Below the pieces are notes generated by a model, which saw nothing but the letters and a program-made list of their open reading frames with translations, was not told the origin of the DNA and ran no database searches. The translations under genes were made by a program, and so were the position numbers. This document shows positions 10,117 to 19,532 of a stretch of DNA of 64,000 nucleotides, in pieces. Every line of letters starts with the position of its first letter. Position 1 is the stretch's first letter. Location: positions 1,181,501 through 1,245,500 of the forward strand of contig NZ_CP053708.1 of assembly GCF_013201075.1 (NCBI RefSeq), in the 5' to 3' direction. The stretch comes from Lichenicola cladoniae (GTDB lineage: Bacteria > Pseudomonadota > Alphaproteobacteria > Acetobacterales > Acetobacteraceae).

Positions 10117-10773
10117 CTAGCTGCCGCCGAACCCGAGGAAACCGATCTCGGGCTTCGGCGCGCCGCCGTCCGCCGCGTAGCGCTGCGGCTTCGGTGCCAG
10201 GCCGGCGACCGGGCGGCCGTGCTTACCCTTGGTCTTGATGGGCGGCCCTGCGGCATCGTCGCTGCCGGCCGCGGAAACGCTGGCGGTCTGGATCGACGCG
10301 ACCGGGGCACCGTTCTCGGTGTTGCGCATCGACAGCAGAACGAAGGTGATGTCGTTGCGGTTGAGGTCGATCGCCATCTCGAGCGGGCTCTGGCCCAGCA
10401 CGTTCTTGCCGTTCATGTCGGCACCTCGGCCAAGCGCCTCCTTGGCTGCGGTCATGTCGCCGCGGTTGATGGCATCGAACAGGGCGGCGGTCGGCTCCAT
10501 GTCCACGCTGGCATGGCCGGAGGTCGCGGTCGCCTCGTCGGTCACGGCACCGGGAATCGCCGGCGGCGGCGCTGCGAGACGAGCGGCCTCCTTGGCGGCT
10601 GCCCGAGCCTGCTGGTCGGCGGCTTCGCGATCGGAGTCCGCGCCACTACCACCGCCGCCGCCGGTCCCGCCGGCGCTGAACTGCGCCAGGGCGCTGTGCA
10701 ACGGCATGAGGGCGGGCCCGGCACCGAGCAGGAGGGCGGTCGTGGTCAGGCGCAAGGCGCGTCGGAAATCCAT
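10117..10773 (-). CDS. Secreted ankyrin-repeat-like protein
   Basis: About 218 residues. A signal peptide (MDFRRALRLTTTALLLGAGP, cleavage near ALA-Q) is followed by a glycine-rich linker, an Ala/Arg-rich helical stretch, and one short ankyrin-like unit (LFDAINRGDMTAAKEALGRG then GQSPLEMAIDLNRNDI). The C-terminal 60 residues are low-complexity and basic. Start chosen at the second Met because it begins the signal peptide; six more codons are open upstream. A periplasmic or envelope role is inferred from the signal peptide. Function unknown. Confidence 0.65.
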   Translation of the reverse strand: MDFRRALRLTTTALLLGAGPALMPLHSALAQFSAGGTGGGGGSGADSDREAADQQARAAAKEAARLAAPPPAIPGAVTDEATATSGHASVDMEPTAALFDAINRGDMTAAKEALGRGADMNGKNVLGQSPLEMAIDLNRNDITFVLLSMRNTENGAPVASIQTASVSAAGSDDAAGPPIKTKGKHGRPVAGLAPKPQRYAADGGAPKPEIGFLGFGGS

Positions 10774-10842
10774 GTCTCGTCTCTGCTGCAAGCCCGGCCC
10801 GGGTTCCGTTTCCGGAGCCTTCGTCGGTTCGGTGCGTGTTTG

Positions 10843-11364
10843 TTAAGCGTGGTTCAGCCAGGCGATCCCGGCATTCAGCCAGGTCGCGTAGCATAGCCAT
10901 GCCAGATAGGGCGCCATCAATAACCCCGCGAGACGATCGACGCGACGGAAATCGCGCAATGTGAGCCCAACCAGCACCGCGAGCGACACGATCAGCCCCA
11001 AGGCGACGAGCGGCTTGTGCAGTCCGAAGAAGACCGGGGTCCATAAGGCGTTCACCGCGAGCTGCCATCCCCAGAGCTGAAGCCCGCGCTGACGCAATGT
11101 CGGCGGACGCGGTTTTCGCCGGATTGCCTCGGTCCGGGCGGCACCGACCAGATGCAGCCGTCCCACCGGGCGCTTCCAGACCCGCCATGCCGCAACGCCC
11201 ATGGCGACGTACAGCGGCACCCAGACGCACGGGAACACCCAGCCGGGCGGCGTCCCGATCGGGTGCCGGAGTGCCGGATACCAGATGCGCATGCCCGGTT
11301 CGGTCACCGCGGCATCGGCGCCCGCGACGAACAGGCACAGCCCGACAAAGCCGAGCAGCGCCAT
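10843..11364 (-). CDS. tspO: TspO/MBR family membrane protein
   Basis: Five-helix tryptophan-rich sensory protein related to the mitochondrial benzodiazepine receptor, which binds porphyrins and modulates stress responses in bacteria. The family signature PPGWVFPCVWVPLYVAMG is present, with WQLAVNALWTPVFFGLHKP and the C-terminal YLAWLCYATWLNAGIAWLN. Start set at ATG 11364 to give 173 residues, near the family length. The frame remains open to TTG 11478. The Arg/Lys-rich cytoplasmic loop (RKPRPPTLRQRG) is longer than usual. Confidence 0.8.
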   Translation of the reverse strand: MALLGFVGLCLFVAGADAAVTEPGMRIWYPALRHPIGTPPGWVFPCVWVPLYVAMGVAAWRVWKRPVGRLHLVGAARTEAIRRKPRPPTLRQRGLQLWGWQLAVNALWTPVFFGLHKPLVALGLIVSLAVLVGLTLRDFRRVDRLAGLLMAPYLAWLCYATWLNAGIAWLNHA

Positions 11365-11515
11365 CAGCGGCCGCGGGTCGATGCGTCGGGGAATGTGGGC
11401 AGGCTGCTGGAAGACACCGTCTCCTGATATTGAACGGGTGTTAGAATGAACTGCATCATCCGGCCATGGCTTCCGCAAGGGCCTTGTGCGGGACGCAGTC
11501 GCGAGCGGGTCACGA

Positions 11516-13765
11516 TCAGCTTCGGCCTTCGCGTCTCCAGGCCAGCAACAACAGCATCAATACCAGCGGCAGCACGGCCCAGCCGGGCAGCAGCTGCTCG
11601 GCCTGCTCGCCCGTCACCACATGGGCGCCTTGCCGCCTCAGGCCGATCCATGCCGATCCCGCGCTTCCCCCCTCTGCTCGGTCGTGCGGGCCGATCAGCC
11701 GCAGTTGCGGCACGTGCGGCCGGGCCGGCTCGTCGCCGAGCCAATGGATGCTGCCGCCGGTCGACGCGGCCAGCGGCGCCAGGACCGTCGCCGTGGCCCG
11801 GAGGTCCGAAATCTCCAGCGGATCGGCCGGCCTGGCGGCGGCGAACGCTCGATTATGGCCGTCGGTCACCTCCCAGATCCCCGGGCTGGCAGCGTCCAGG
11901 CTGGCCGACGCGGTGCCATCGCTGCGCGACGCCAGTTCGAGCGGATGCCGGCTGCCATCCGGCGCGATGACGGTCACCTGCATGGCTGCCGCCGCCACGA
12001 CCGAGCGGCGGGTCGCGATGAGATGCCCGTCCGAGATGGTGGCGGAGAGCTGCTCCTCCTCGAGTTCCGGCTCCTTCATCAGCCAGTGGGCCAGCCGGCG
12101 CAGCAGCTCCGGCTGCGGCCCGCCGCCGCCTTCGCCGCGCGACCACAGCCAGATCTGGTCGGACAGCAGGAGTGCGACGCGCCCCTGGTCGACCCGGTTC
12201 AGCACCAGCAGCGGCGCCTGGCCCGGACCGGTCATCAACACCTGCGCACCGGGCTGGACCTGGTCCGGATCGGCCTTCAACGCCCGATACCAGGGTCCCC
12301 AGCCGGATGCCTGCGCGTTGGCGGACGCAGGCGGATCCGGTGTGACGTCCGGTGTCTGGGGTAGGCCCTCGGTGACCGGATGGCGTCGTCCGAGCGCCGT
12401 CGGCATCGGCTGGAACCGCTGCTCGATCAGGCCGCCCTCCTCGGGAACACGCACCGGCAGCACGTCGCCGAGCGGGGTATCCTGCAACGTGCCCGGCCCG
12501 ATGAATTCCGGTCCCGCGGTCAGCAGCAGGCCGCCGCCGCCGCGCACGAAGTCGGCGATGTTGCGCAGGTAGCTGGTCGGCAGGATGCCGCGATTCTCGA
12601 ACCCGTCCAGGATGATCAGGTCGAACTGGCCGATCTTGTCCTGGAACAGCTCGCGCACCGGGAAGGCGATCAGCGCCAGCTCGTTCAGCGGCGTGGTATC
12701 GTCCTTGTCCGGTGGGCGCAGGATGGTGAAATGCACCAGGTCGACCGACGGATCGGCCTTCAGCAACCGACGCCACACCCGCTCGCCCTGGTTCGGCGCG
12801 CCGGACACCAGCAGCACCTTGAGCCGGTCGCGCACTCCGTTGATCTGCACGATCGCCTGGTTGTTCAGCGTCGACACCTCGCCAGGCAGCGGCGAGGCCT
12901 CCAGCGACAGCAGCATCTGGCCCGGCCGGGTGATCGGCACGGTGATGTCCTGCGGCTGGTTCACCGGCACCTGCCGCCGGATCGGGTCGTCGCCGTCGCG
13001 CTTCAGGCTGAGCGTCGCGGTTGCGTCTCCACCGTCTGCGTGCGGTCCGAGATCCTCGACCTCGACACGCAGGACCGCATTCTGGCCGACGATGCCGAAC
13101 GGCGGCGCCTGCAGGATGCGCAGCCGGCGATCGGTCTGTTCGGCTGAGGCGGTGATCAGCACGTGCAGCGGCACGTTCGTATTGCCGGCCGGGAAGGCGG
13201 GCGCGGCCGGTGTGTTGGCGTGGCGGCCGGGATCGGCGGGTTGGGCAGGTGGCACGTCGTGTGCCTGCCCATCGGTGATGGCGACGATGCCGGCGATCCG
13301 CCCGCCGCCGTCGCCGGCCGGGATCTGCGCCGCCGCCCGTTCGATCGCACCGACCAGGAGAGTACCGCCCTGGCCGCTCTCCTGCCCGGAGGCATTCTCC
13401 CGTGCGGACTGCACCGGCACCACACGCACATCGAGGCCGGGCAGCCGGCTCGCCTCCGCCTGCAGCTCGGCAGCGGCATTGCGGGCAATGGCGGCGCGTT
13501 CGCCCACCTGCATCGAGGCGCTCTGGTCGAGCACCAGCAGCAGGGTCTGCGGCAGGTCGCGCCAGGTCTGGTGGGCCAGCAGCGGTCCGGCCAGCCACAG
13601 CAGCACCAGCGCGAAACTCAGCCCGCGCCACCAGGCACCCCCCGACCGCCGCAGCAGCGCAGCCAGGGTGACGGCCAGGCAGAGCCCGGCCAACAGCCAC
13701 AGCAGCCAGCCCGGCAGCAGCGGCTGGAACCGGAGCGAGGTGAGCTGGGACAGGTGTGCGTTCAA
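11516..13765 (-). CDS. Membrane-anchored VWA / glutamine amidotransferase-like protein
   Basis: About 749 residues, last gene of the MoxR operon. Two N-terminal membrane helices are followed by a von Willebrand A-like domain with a MIDAS start (LVLDQSASMQVGE), an Ig-like middle, then a class I glutamine-amidotransferase-like fold (LIILDGFENRGI, FVRGGGGLLLTAGPEFIG) without an obvious nucleophile Cys, and a final membrane helix before RREGRS. Probably an envelope scaffold or sensor; no enzymatic activity can be claimed. Start uncertain: TTG 13765 follows the upstream stop by ten bases, while ATG 13810 would overlap the conserved end of the previous gene. Confidence 0.75.
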   Translation of the reverse strand: MNAHLSQLTSLRFQPLLPGWLLWLLAGLCLAVTLAALLRRSGGAWWRGLSFALVLLWLAGPLLAHQTWRDLPQTLLLVLDQSASMQVGERAAIARNAAAELQAEASRLPGLDVRVVPVQSARENASGQESGQGGTLLVGAIERAAAQIPAGDGGGRIAGIVAITDGQAHDVPPAQPADPGRHANTPAAPAFPAGNTNVPLHVLITASAEQTDRRLRILQAPPFGIVGQNAVLRVEVEDLGPHADGGDATATLSLKRDGDDPIRRQVPVNQPQDITVPITRPGQMLLSLEASPLPGEVSTLNNQAIVQINGVRDRLKVLLVSGAPNQGERVWRRLLKADPSVDLVHFTILRPPDKDDTTPLNELALIAFPVRELFQDKIGQFDLIILDGFENRGILPTSYLRNIADFVRGGGGLLLTAGPEFIGPGTLQDTPLGDVLPVRVPEEGGLIEQRFQPMPTALGRRHPVTEGLPQTPDVTPDPPASANAQASGWGPWYRALKADPDQVQPGAQVLMTGPGQAPLLVLNRVDQGRVALLLSDQIWLWSRGEGGGGPQPELLRRLAHWLMKEPELEEEQLSATISDGHLIATRRSVVAAAAMQVTVIAPDGSRHPLELASRSDGTASASLDAASPGIWEVTDGHNRAFAAARPADPLEISDLRATATVLAPLAASTGGSIHWLGDEPARPHVPQLRLIGPHDRAEGGSAGSAWIGLRRQGAHVVTGEQAEQLLPGWAVLPLVLMLLLLAWRREGRS

Positions 13766-13775
13766 GACGGGTTGC

Positions 13776-16622
13776 TCATTGGCCCAGCCGCTCCAGCAGC
13801 GCCGGCACATGCACCTGGTCGGTCTTGTAGTTCCCGGTCAGCGCATACATCACCGCGTTCACCCCGAACCGGTAGGCGGTGACCCGCTGGCTCTCGCCGC
13901 CCGGGATTGCCGCATAGGGGGTCTGCCCATCGGCATCGACGGCCCAGGCCGCTGCCCAGTCGTTGGCGCCGATGATCACCGGGCTGACGCCGTCATTGCC
14001 GAGATCGTCGTCGCGCGCCACCCAGACCGGCGGCCCGGTGGTACGCCCGGGGAAACCGTGCAGCAGGTAGAAGCTGTGCGACAGCACATGCTGTCCATCG
14101 ACCGGGCGCAGCGCCGGGATGTCGAGCCCCGCGGTTGCCTGCTTCAACGCCTGGCCGGTGCCCGGCACGAAGAAGGTTGAGCCGCCGGTGGCATCGCCCT
14201 GGCTGTCGCTGCCCTGGGTATCGATCAGCAGGATCCCGCCATGGCTCATGTAGAAATTGAGCGCCGCCGTCCATTCCTGGCCGGGGTGTGCGGACGCCAC
14301 GGTCGCCGGCGTCACCGGCCAGTAGATCAGCGGATAGAAGGCGAGGTCGTCGCGTCCCGGGACCACCCCGTCCGGATGCCCGAGTTGCGCCGAGGTACGG
14401 GCATTGGTGTAGGCGGACAGGCCTTCGAGACCCTGGCGCGAAATCTCGTCCACCGCCGGATCGCCGGTCACGACATAGGCGAGATGGGTCTCCAGCGCCG
14501 ACTTGGATGAGGCTGACGGCTCGATCGCGAGGGCAGGGCATGCATATCCCATCGCTGCACAGAACCCCCCGACCAGCAGGAGCGCCGCGCCGCCCGAACC
14601 GCGGCCGAGACGGTGGACGGTAGCCGGCCGGAGCAGTCCGCGTAGCCACATCGTCGCCAGGAGGTCGATGGCAAGCAGGGCCAGCGCCATCACCAGCAAT
14701 GTCGGCCCAAGCGGACGGTCGGGGACGCGATCCGCCAGGTTCCGCAGCGTGCCGACGACCGGCTCGACGCCAAGCGACGGCAGCGCATCGGCGAGATTGA
14801 GCGATCGCCGCGTGGCCGCCGGGCCATACAGGCCGGCGGGATGCCGTGGCGAGACCATGGTATGGCCGAACGCATCGGCCGCGAGCCCCTGCGCCGACGG
14901 CGGCGGCGGGCCGAGTACGCCGTCGCCGCCGAGGGTGGAGACCGGCGCCAGCACGGTCCGGTCGCCGGGGGTCGAGAGCCCGGCCGCGCGCTGCACCAGC
15001 CGTTGCAGCATCTGCGGGAACAGCCCGGACAAGGCCAGGTTCGACCAGTCGGCGGTGCTGGTGACGTGGAACAGCACGAGTTGGCCGTCGCCTAGCGTGG
15101 CATGCGTCACCAGCGGGGTCCCGTCGGTCAGGCGCGCCCAGCTTCTCGCATCGATATCCGCGGTCGGCTGGGCTAGCACCTGGCGCGACACGGTGACCTC
15201 GGACGGGACCGTCAGCCCGGCGAACGGGCTGTCGGCGGCGAACGCGGCCGGGTGTTCCGGCTTGCCCCAGGACATGGTGCCGCCGAGTTGCCGCGCACCG
15301 CCCAGCAATGCCACCGGCAGCAGCGAATCGGCCGGCGTTGCGGGGACGGTGGCGCCGGTCGCCTCCAGGTCCCCGTCGGTGGTGTCGGTGCGTCCCGCGG
15401 CCGGACTATCCTGCAGTTGGGCATCCTGGCGTGCCGCCAGCCTTGGCCCGGCGAAGCGGATCAGGGTCCCGCCCTGCTTAACCCATGCCGACACGCCGTT
15501 ACGGTCGGCCTGGTCTTCCAGCGCGCCGTCCGGCGCGATCAGCACCGAGAGTTGGTTCGACAGCAGGTGCGCCAGGTCGCCCTCGCGCAGGTCGGCGGTC
15601 GGAGCCAGCGCACGGCGCAGATAGAACAGCGTGCCGAGCAGCGGGGTATCGCCACCGCCGGACGAGAGCAGTCCGACCGGCCGGCGGCGGTCGCCTTCGT
15701 CGAGCAGCCTGACACCGGCCGGCCCGGGGACCCCGTCGAGCAACAAGCGCGAGAGCTGGTTTCGCAACTCCGCGGGAAGGGTGATCGGCACCTCCATCCT
15801 GGTAGCGCCCGTCGGGATCGTGACATCGGTCCGGCCCAGGGTCCCGCCCTGCTCGGTCTCGCCGCGCAGCACCAGATGACGCGGGCCCGGTTGTCCGAGC
15901 GTCCTGATCCGCGCCACCAGTCGGCCCGGTGCCGAGATCGGCGCATCGAGAAGGGCTATCGCGTCGGGGCCGGACCGAAGCTCGATCACCGGGCCGGCCT
16001 GGCGGAGAGCGGTCGCGAAATCACCATCCGCCGGCGTACCCGGCCGGTCCGCCAGCCCATCGGACAGATAGACGACATCGCCGATGCGAGCCCCCGCCTG
16101 TCGCAGCGCCTTGGCCGACGCGGCGCGATCGACCGGCCAGGGCATCGGCCGGGCCTGATCCAGGCGGTCGCGCAGCAGGCCTGCCGGCATCTCGCTCGTG
16201 AGCCGGGGCGGGACTCCGTTGATGTCCGCCGCCGTCATCAGCAGCCTGACCTTGCGGCCGTTGCGGGCGGCGCGATCCAGGGTTTCGCGGGCGGCCTGCA
16301 GCCGTCCGGTCCAGTCCGGCGCGGCGGCCCAGCCATCGTCGATCGCCAGCAGCAAGGTGCCGGTTCCGGCTGTCGGATGCGGGTCCTGCACCAGCACCGG
16401 CTGGGCAAGGCCGACCACCAGCAGCACGGCGGCGGCGATTCGCAGCAGCAGCAGCCAGGGCGGTGCGCGGCGGCTCTCGCGAACGGCTGCCCGCAGCCCG
16501 TCCAGCAGCCGGATCGCCGGGAACGACTGCACGCGCGGCGCCGGCGGCAGCGCCCGAAGCAGCCACCAGAGCACCGGCAGCACCGCCAGCCCGAGCAGCA
16601 GGAGCGGGGTCGTGAGGATCAT
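13776..16622 (-). CDS. BatA-like / DUF4159 membrane protein
   Basis: 948 residues. It opens with the BatA-type membrane pair (ILTTPLLLLGLAVLPVLWWL and a second helix near residue 60), followed by a VWA-like fold whose metal site is degenerate (AIDDGWAAAPDW instead of DxSxS). Two more helices near residues 655-720 lead into a C-terminal DUF4159 domain (LAYVVTGDPAVDEISRQGLE, FYPLIYWPVT, NFYMSHGGILLIDTQG). DUF4159 proteins almost always occur with MoxR and DUF58 as here. The ATG overlaps the DUF58 stop by four bases (ATGA), showing translational coupling. Role inferred: envelope complex assembled or activated by the MoxR ATPase. Confidence 0.85.
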   Translation of the reverse strand: MILTTPLLLLGLAVLPVLWWLLRALPPAPRVQSFPAIRLLDGLRAAVRESRRAPPWLLLLRIAAAVLLVVGLAQPVLVQDPHPTAGTGTLLLAIDDGWAAAPDWTGRLQAARETLDRAARNGRKVRLLMTAADINGVPPRLTSEMPAGLLRDRLDQARPMPWPVDRAASAKALRQAGARIGDVVYLSDGLADRPGTPADGDFATALRQAGPVIELRSGPDAIALLDAPISAPGRLVARIRTLGQPGPRHLVLRGETEQGGTLGRTDVTIPTGATRMEVPITLPAELRNQLSRLLLDGVPGPAGVRLLDEGDRRRPVGLLSSGGGDTPLLGTLFYLRRALAPTADLREGDLAHLLSNQLSVLIAPDGALEDQADRNGVSAWVKQGGTLIRFAGPRLAARQDAQLQDSPAAGRTDTTDGDLEATGATVPATPADSLLPVALLGGARQLGGTMSWGKPEHPAAFAADSPFAGLTVPSEVTVSRQVLAQPTADIDARSWARLTDGTPLVTHATLGDGQLVLFHVTSTADWSNLALSGLFPQMLQRLVQRAAGLSTPGDRTVLAPVSTLGGDGVLGPPPPSAQGLAADAFGHTMVSPRHPAGLYGPAATRRSLNLADALPSLGVEPVVGTLRNLADRVPDRPLGPTLLVMALALLAIDLLATMWLRGLLRPATVHRLGRGSGGAALLLVGGFCAAMGYACPALAIEPSASSKSALETHLAYVVTGDPAVDEISRQGLEGLSAYTNARTSAQLGHPDGVVPGRDDLAFYPLIYWPVTPATVASAHPGQEWTAALNFYMSHGGILLIDTQGSDSQGDATGGSTFFVPGTGQALKQATAGLDIPALRPVDGQHVLSHSFYLLHGFPGRTTGPPVWVARDDDLGNDGVSPVIIGANDWAAAWAVDADGQTPYAAIPGGESQRVTAYRFGVNAVMYALTGNYKTDQVHVPALLERLGQ

Positions 16623-17647
16623 GCGCCGACGATCCCGTTATGCAGGCTGGCCTGGCGCTGGTGGCCGATCGCCTGGTGCAGTGCCAGCAGCGTCGTCTCC
16701 GGCGGCTGGTCGGTGCGGGCACGCAGCAGACCCGAACCGGTTCCGGCACACAGGGCAGCCAGCCCGGCCTGGTGCGCCGCCAGCACCTCGATATAGGCGT
16801 CCCGTATATCCTGGGTGCGGGGCACCAGGTTCGAGGGCTCCCCTTCGGTGCCCTCGAACCGGACACGGCCGGAATAGGGCAGGTCGAACTCGGCCGGATC
16901 CAGCACCTGCACCAGCTGCACCGTGACCGGCATCGCCGCGAAGCGCGCCAGGGCCGCCTCGATCTCCGGCAGCGGCGCCAGGAAATCGCCGATCAGCACC
17001 AGCCGCGCATGCCGTGGCAGGTCGGCGCCCACCGGCAGCCCGGATCCGGCCGGCAATCCGGCATCAGCCCGTGATTGCAGCAGCTGCCGTGCCAGCCGCT
17101 CTCCTGCCTGGCGTCCGGAGAAACGCGCGGTGTTCGGCGTTCCGTCCTCGACCAACCGCACATGCTCGCCGCCACGCAGCAGCAGCAGCCCCAGCGACAG
17201 CAGCAACAGTTCCGCCCGGGCGCGCTTCGACGGCAGCAGCTCGCCGGACCGCCATTCCATGCTCGCCGAACGATCGACCCACAGGCACACGGTCTGCGCC
17301 GCTTCCCACTCGGTCTCGCGAACATAGGCGCGGGAGCTCCGGGCCGACTGGCGCCAGTCGATCCGGGTGATCGACTCGCCCGGCATCAGCTGGCGATATT
17401 GCCAGAAGCTGTCGCCGCTGCCCGCCCTGCGCCGGCCATGCACGCCCTGCGCGACGGTGTTGGCGACCCGGTCCGACTCCGCCAGCAGCGCCGGCAGCCG
17501 CGCAGCCAGCGCCTCGGCCTGCAGCCGCATATGCTCGGGCGCCACGCCGCCGGTCCGGCCGATGGCGGCAAGCCCGGCCTGGCCGCCCGCCACGGCTCCG
17601 CTGGCCAGCCTCCGGCCGATCCGGGCGATCGAGGACGCAAGGCTCAT
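16619..17647 (-). CDS. DUF58 domain protein
   Basis: 342 residues, soluble, with the DUF58 signature (ITRIDWRQSARSSRAYVRET) and a VWA-like metal site directly after it (CLWVDRSASMEW). DUF58 proteins are partners of MoxR AAA+ ATPases and are thought to assist metal insertion or complex maturation. It lies ten bases after the MoxR stop and overlaps the next gene by four bases, so the operon is tight. Confidence 0.88.
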   Translation of the reverse strand: MSLASSIARIGRRLASGAVAGGQAGLAAIGRTGGVAPEHMRLQAEALAARLPALLAESDRVANTVAQGVHGRRRAGSGDSFWQYRQLMPGESITRIDWRQSARSSRAYVRETEWEAAQTVCLWVDRSASMEWRSGELLPSKRARAELLLLSLGLLLLRGGEHVRLVEDGTPNTARFSGRQAGERLARQLLQSRADAGLPAGSGLPVGADLPRHARLVLIGDFLAPLPEIEAALARFAAMPVTVQLVQVLDPAEFDLPYSGRVRFEGTEGEPSNLVPRTQDIRDAYIEVLAAHQAGLAALCAGTGSGLLRARTDQPPETTLLALHQAIGHQRQASLHNGIVGA

Positions 17648-17657
17648 GGCAGCCGTT

Positions 17658-18716
17658 TCAGGCGAGACGCCGGACCAGCCCGTCGATGATCGTGGCCAGA
17701 GCCACGCCCTCGGCGCGTGCCGCGAAGCTCAGGGCCATGCGATGGCGCAGCACCGGATGGGCCAGGGCGGCGACATCGTCCAGGCTGGGGGCCAGCCTGC
17801 CATCCAGCAGCGCGCGTGCCCGCACCGCCAGCATCAGGGCCTGCGCCGCACGGGGACCCGGACCCCAGGCCAGCGAGCGACGCACCTTCTCGTCGGTGGC
17901 GGTCTCCGGCCGGGCGCCACGCACCAGCGCCAGGATCGCGTCGAGCACGGTCTCTCCGACCGGCAGCATGCGCACCAGAGCCTGCGCCGCGAGCAGCTCG
18001 CCCGGCGCCAGCACCGGCTCGGCCGGTGCGCGGGGCGTACCGGTGGTGGCCAGCAGCATGGCGCGCTCGGCCTCGGCCTCGGGGTAGGTGAGATCGATCT
18101 GCAGCAGGAACCGGTCGAGCTGCGCCTCCGGCAGCGGGTAGGTGCCTTCCTGCTCGATCGGGTTCTGGGTCGCGAGCACATGGAACGGCGACGGCAGCGG
18201 CTGGTCGAAGCCGGCGACCGCGACGCGATGTTCCTGCATCGCCTGCAGCAGCGCCGACTGGGTGCGCGGGCTGGCGCGATTGATCTCGTCGGCCATCAGG
18301 AGCTGGCAGAACACCGGGCCCTTCACGAAGCGGAATGCGCGCCGGCCGCTGCCGTCCTCCTCCAGGATCTCGCTGCCGGTAATATCCGCCGGCATCAGGT
18401 CGGGGGTGAACTGCACGCGTCGCGCATCGAGCCCGAGCACGATCCCCAGCGTCTCGACCAGCAGTGTCTTGCCCAGCCCGGGTGCTCCGACCAGCAGCGC
18501 GTGTCCGCCGGACAGCAGCGCCACCAGCACCTCGTTGATCACCGCGTCCTGGCCGAAAATCACCCGGCCGATCCGGTCGCGCACGATCGCCAGGCGCGCC
18601 GCCAGCCGGTCCGCGTCCGCCACCGGATCGGCAGCCGGCATCAAAGGCGGGGAGAAGACCTCCCCGGTTGCAGTCGAATCCGGTGTCCCGTCGGCCACAT
18701 GGTCTGGACCTGTCAT
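17658..18716 (-). CDS. MoxR-family AAA+ ATPase
   Basis: About 352 residues from ATG 18716. Walker A is GAPGLGKTLLVE, Walker B LLMADEINRASP, sensor 1 VLATQNPIEQEGTYPLPEAQ, and the MoxR lid region follows. MoxR proteins act as chaperone-like ATPases on VWA-domain partners, and the next three genes encode such proteins. A GAGG box four to eight bases upstream supports this start. The frame is open another 30 codons upstream (to 18806), but that extension is not MoxR-like. Confidence 0.9.
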   Translation of the reverse strand: MTGPDHVADGTPDSTATGEVFSPPLMPAADPVADADRLAARLAIVRDRIGRVIFGQDAVINEVLVALLSGGHALLVGAPGLGKTLLVETLGIVLGLDARRVQFTPDLMPADITGSEILEEDGSGRRAFRFVKGPVFCQLLMADEINRASPRTQSALLQAMQEHRVAVAGFDQPLPSPFHVLATQNPIEQEGTYPLPEAQLDRFLLQIDLTYPEAEAERAMLLATTGTPRAPAEPVLAPGELLAAQALVRMLPVGETVLDAILALVRGARPETATDEKVRRSLAWGPGPRAAQALMLAVRARALLDGRLAPSLDDVAALAHPVLRHRMALSFAARAEGVALATIIDGLVRRLA

Positions 18717-18840
18717 CGCGCCTCGCTCTCGAACGCGGCAATCTGCCATGTCCGGGGGTTTCATCAAGGAGGGTATGCTTCCTATATCGTGTAGATGCGA
18801 ATGCACGGCGCCACCGACCCGTCCGGCCGAGGATCTTGAC

Positions 18841-19521
18841 GTGAAGCAGCAGAGCTTCCCCAGCCTCGGCGCCGATGAGATGCCCGGGATGGCGGCGGCC
18901 CGAACCGCTCCGTTCGTTCCGGGTCCATGCGGCTTTGCGCCGCGCAGCCGGCCCGCGTCCGATCCCCGGCCGTCGCAGCGCGATTGCGGACCGTTGCCGT
19001 TCCTGATCCAGCGCGACGGGAGCTGGCTCTATCAGGGCACGCCGATCCGCCGGAAACCGATGGTCTGCCTGTTCGCCAGCGTCCTGCGCCGCGACATCCA
19101 CGGCCGCTACCGGCTGGAAACGCCGGTCGAGCGCGGCGAAATCGAGGTCGAGGACGTGCCGTTCGTCGCGGTCGAGCTGGAATGGCGTGGATGCGGCCGC
19201 AGCCAGGTCCTGGCCTTCCGCACCAACGTCGACGAAATCGTCTGCGCCGGCCCCGACAACCCGCTGACCGTCGACTGGTCATGCGCACCCGGCGGCGACG
19301 AGGGAGCGGCCATTCCGTATCTCACCGTCCGTCCGGGCGACGGCACCCTGCCGATCCAGGCGAGGATCGCCCGTGCGGTCTATTACGAGCTGGCGGCGAT
19401 CGCCGTGGAAGGCCAGCGTTGCGGCGTGCCCTGCCTCGGGGTGTGGAGCCAGCACCGTTTCTTCCCGATCGGTCCGCTGCCGGATGCCTGCGTCGAGGAT
19501 TATCCGGACGAGCCGGGCTGA
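18841..19521 (+). CDS. DUF1285 family protein
   Basis: 226 residues starting at GTG with GAGGA about eight bases upstream. The conserved core runs LPFLIQRDGSWLYQGTPIRR, FASVLRRDIHGRYRLETPVE, DVPFVAVELE and ITVRPG-type strands. DUF1285 is a proteobacterial family of two beta-barrel-like domains with unknown function, commonly encoded next to MoxR and the CCA-adding enzyme, exactly as here. It is divergent from the MoxR operon, so the 124-bp gap probably holds both promoters. Confidence 0.85.
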   Translation: MKQQSFPSLGADEMPGMAAARTAPFVPGPCGFAPRSRPASDPRPSQRDCGPLPFLIQRDGSWLYQGTPIRRKPMVCLFASVLRRDIHGRYRLETPVERGEIEVEDVPFVAVELEWRGCGRSQVLAFRTNVDEIVCAGPDNPLTVDWSCAPGGDEGAAIPYLTVRPGDGTLPIQARIARAVYYELAAIAVEGQRCGVPCLGVWSQHRFFPIGPLPDACVEDYPDEPG

Positions 19522-19532
19522 CCGTCGATCTC

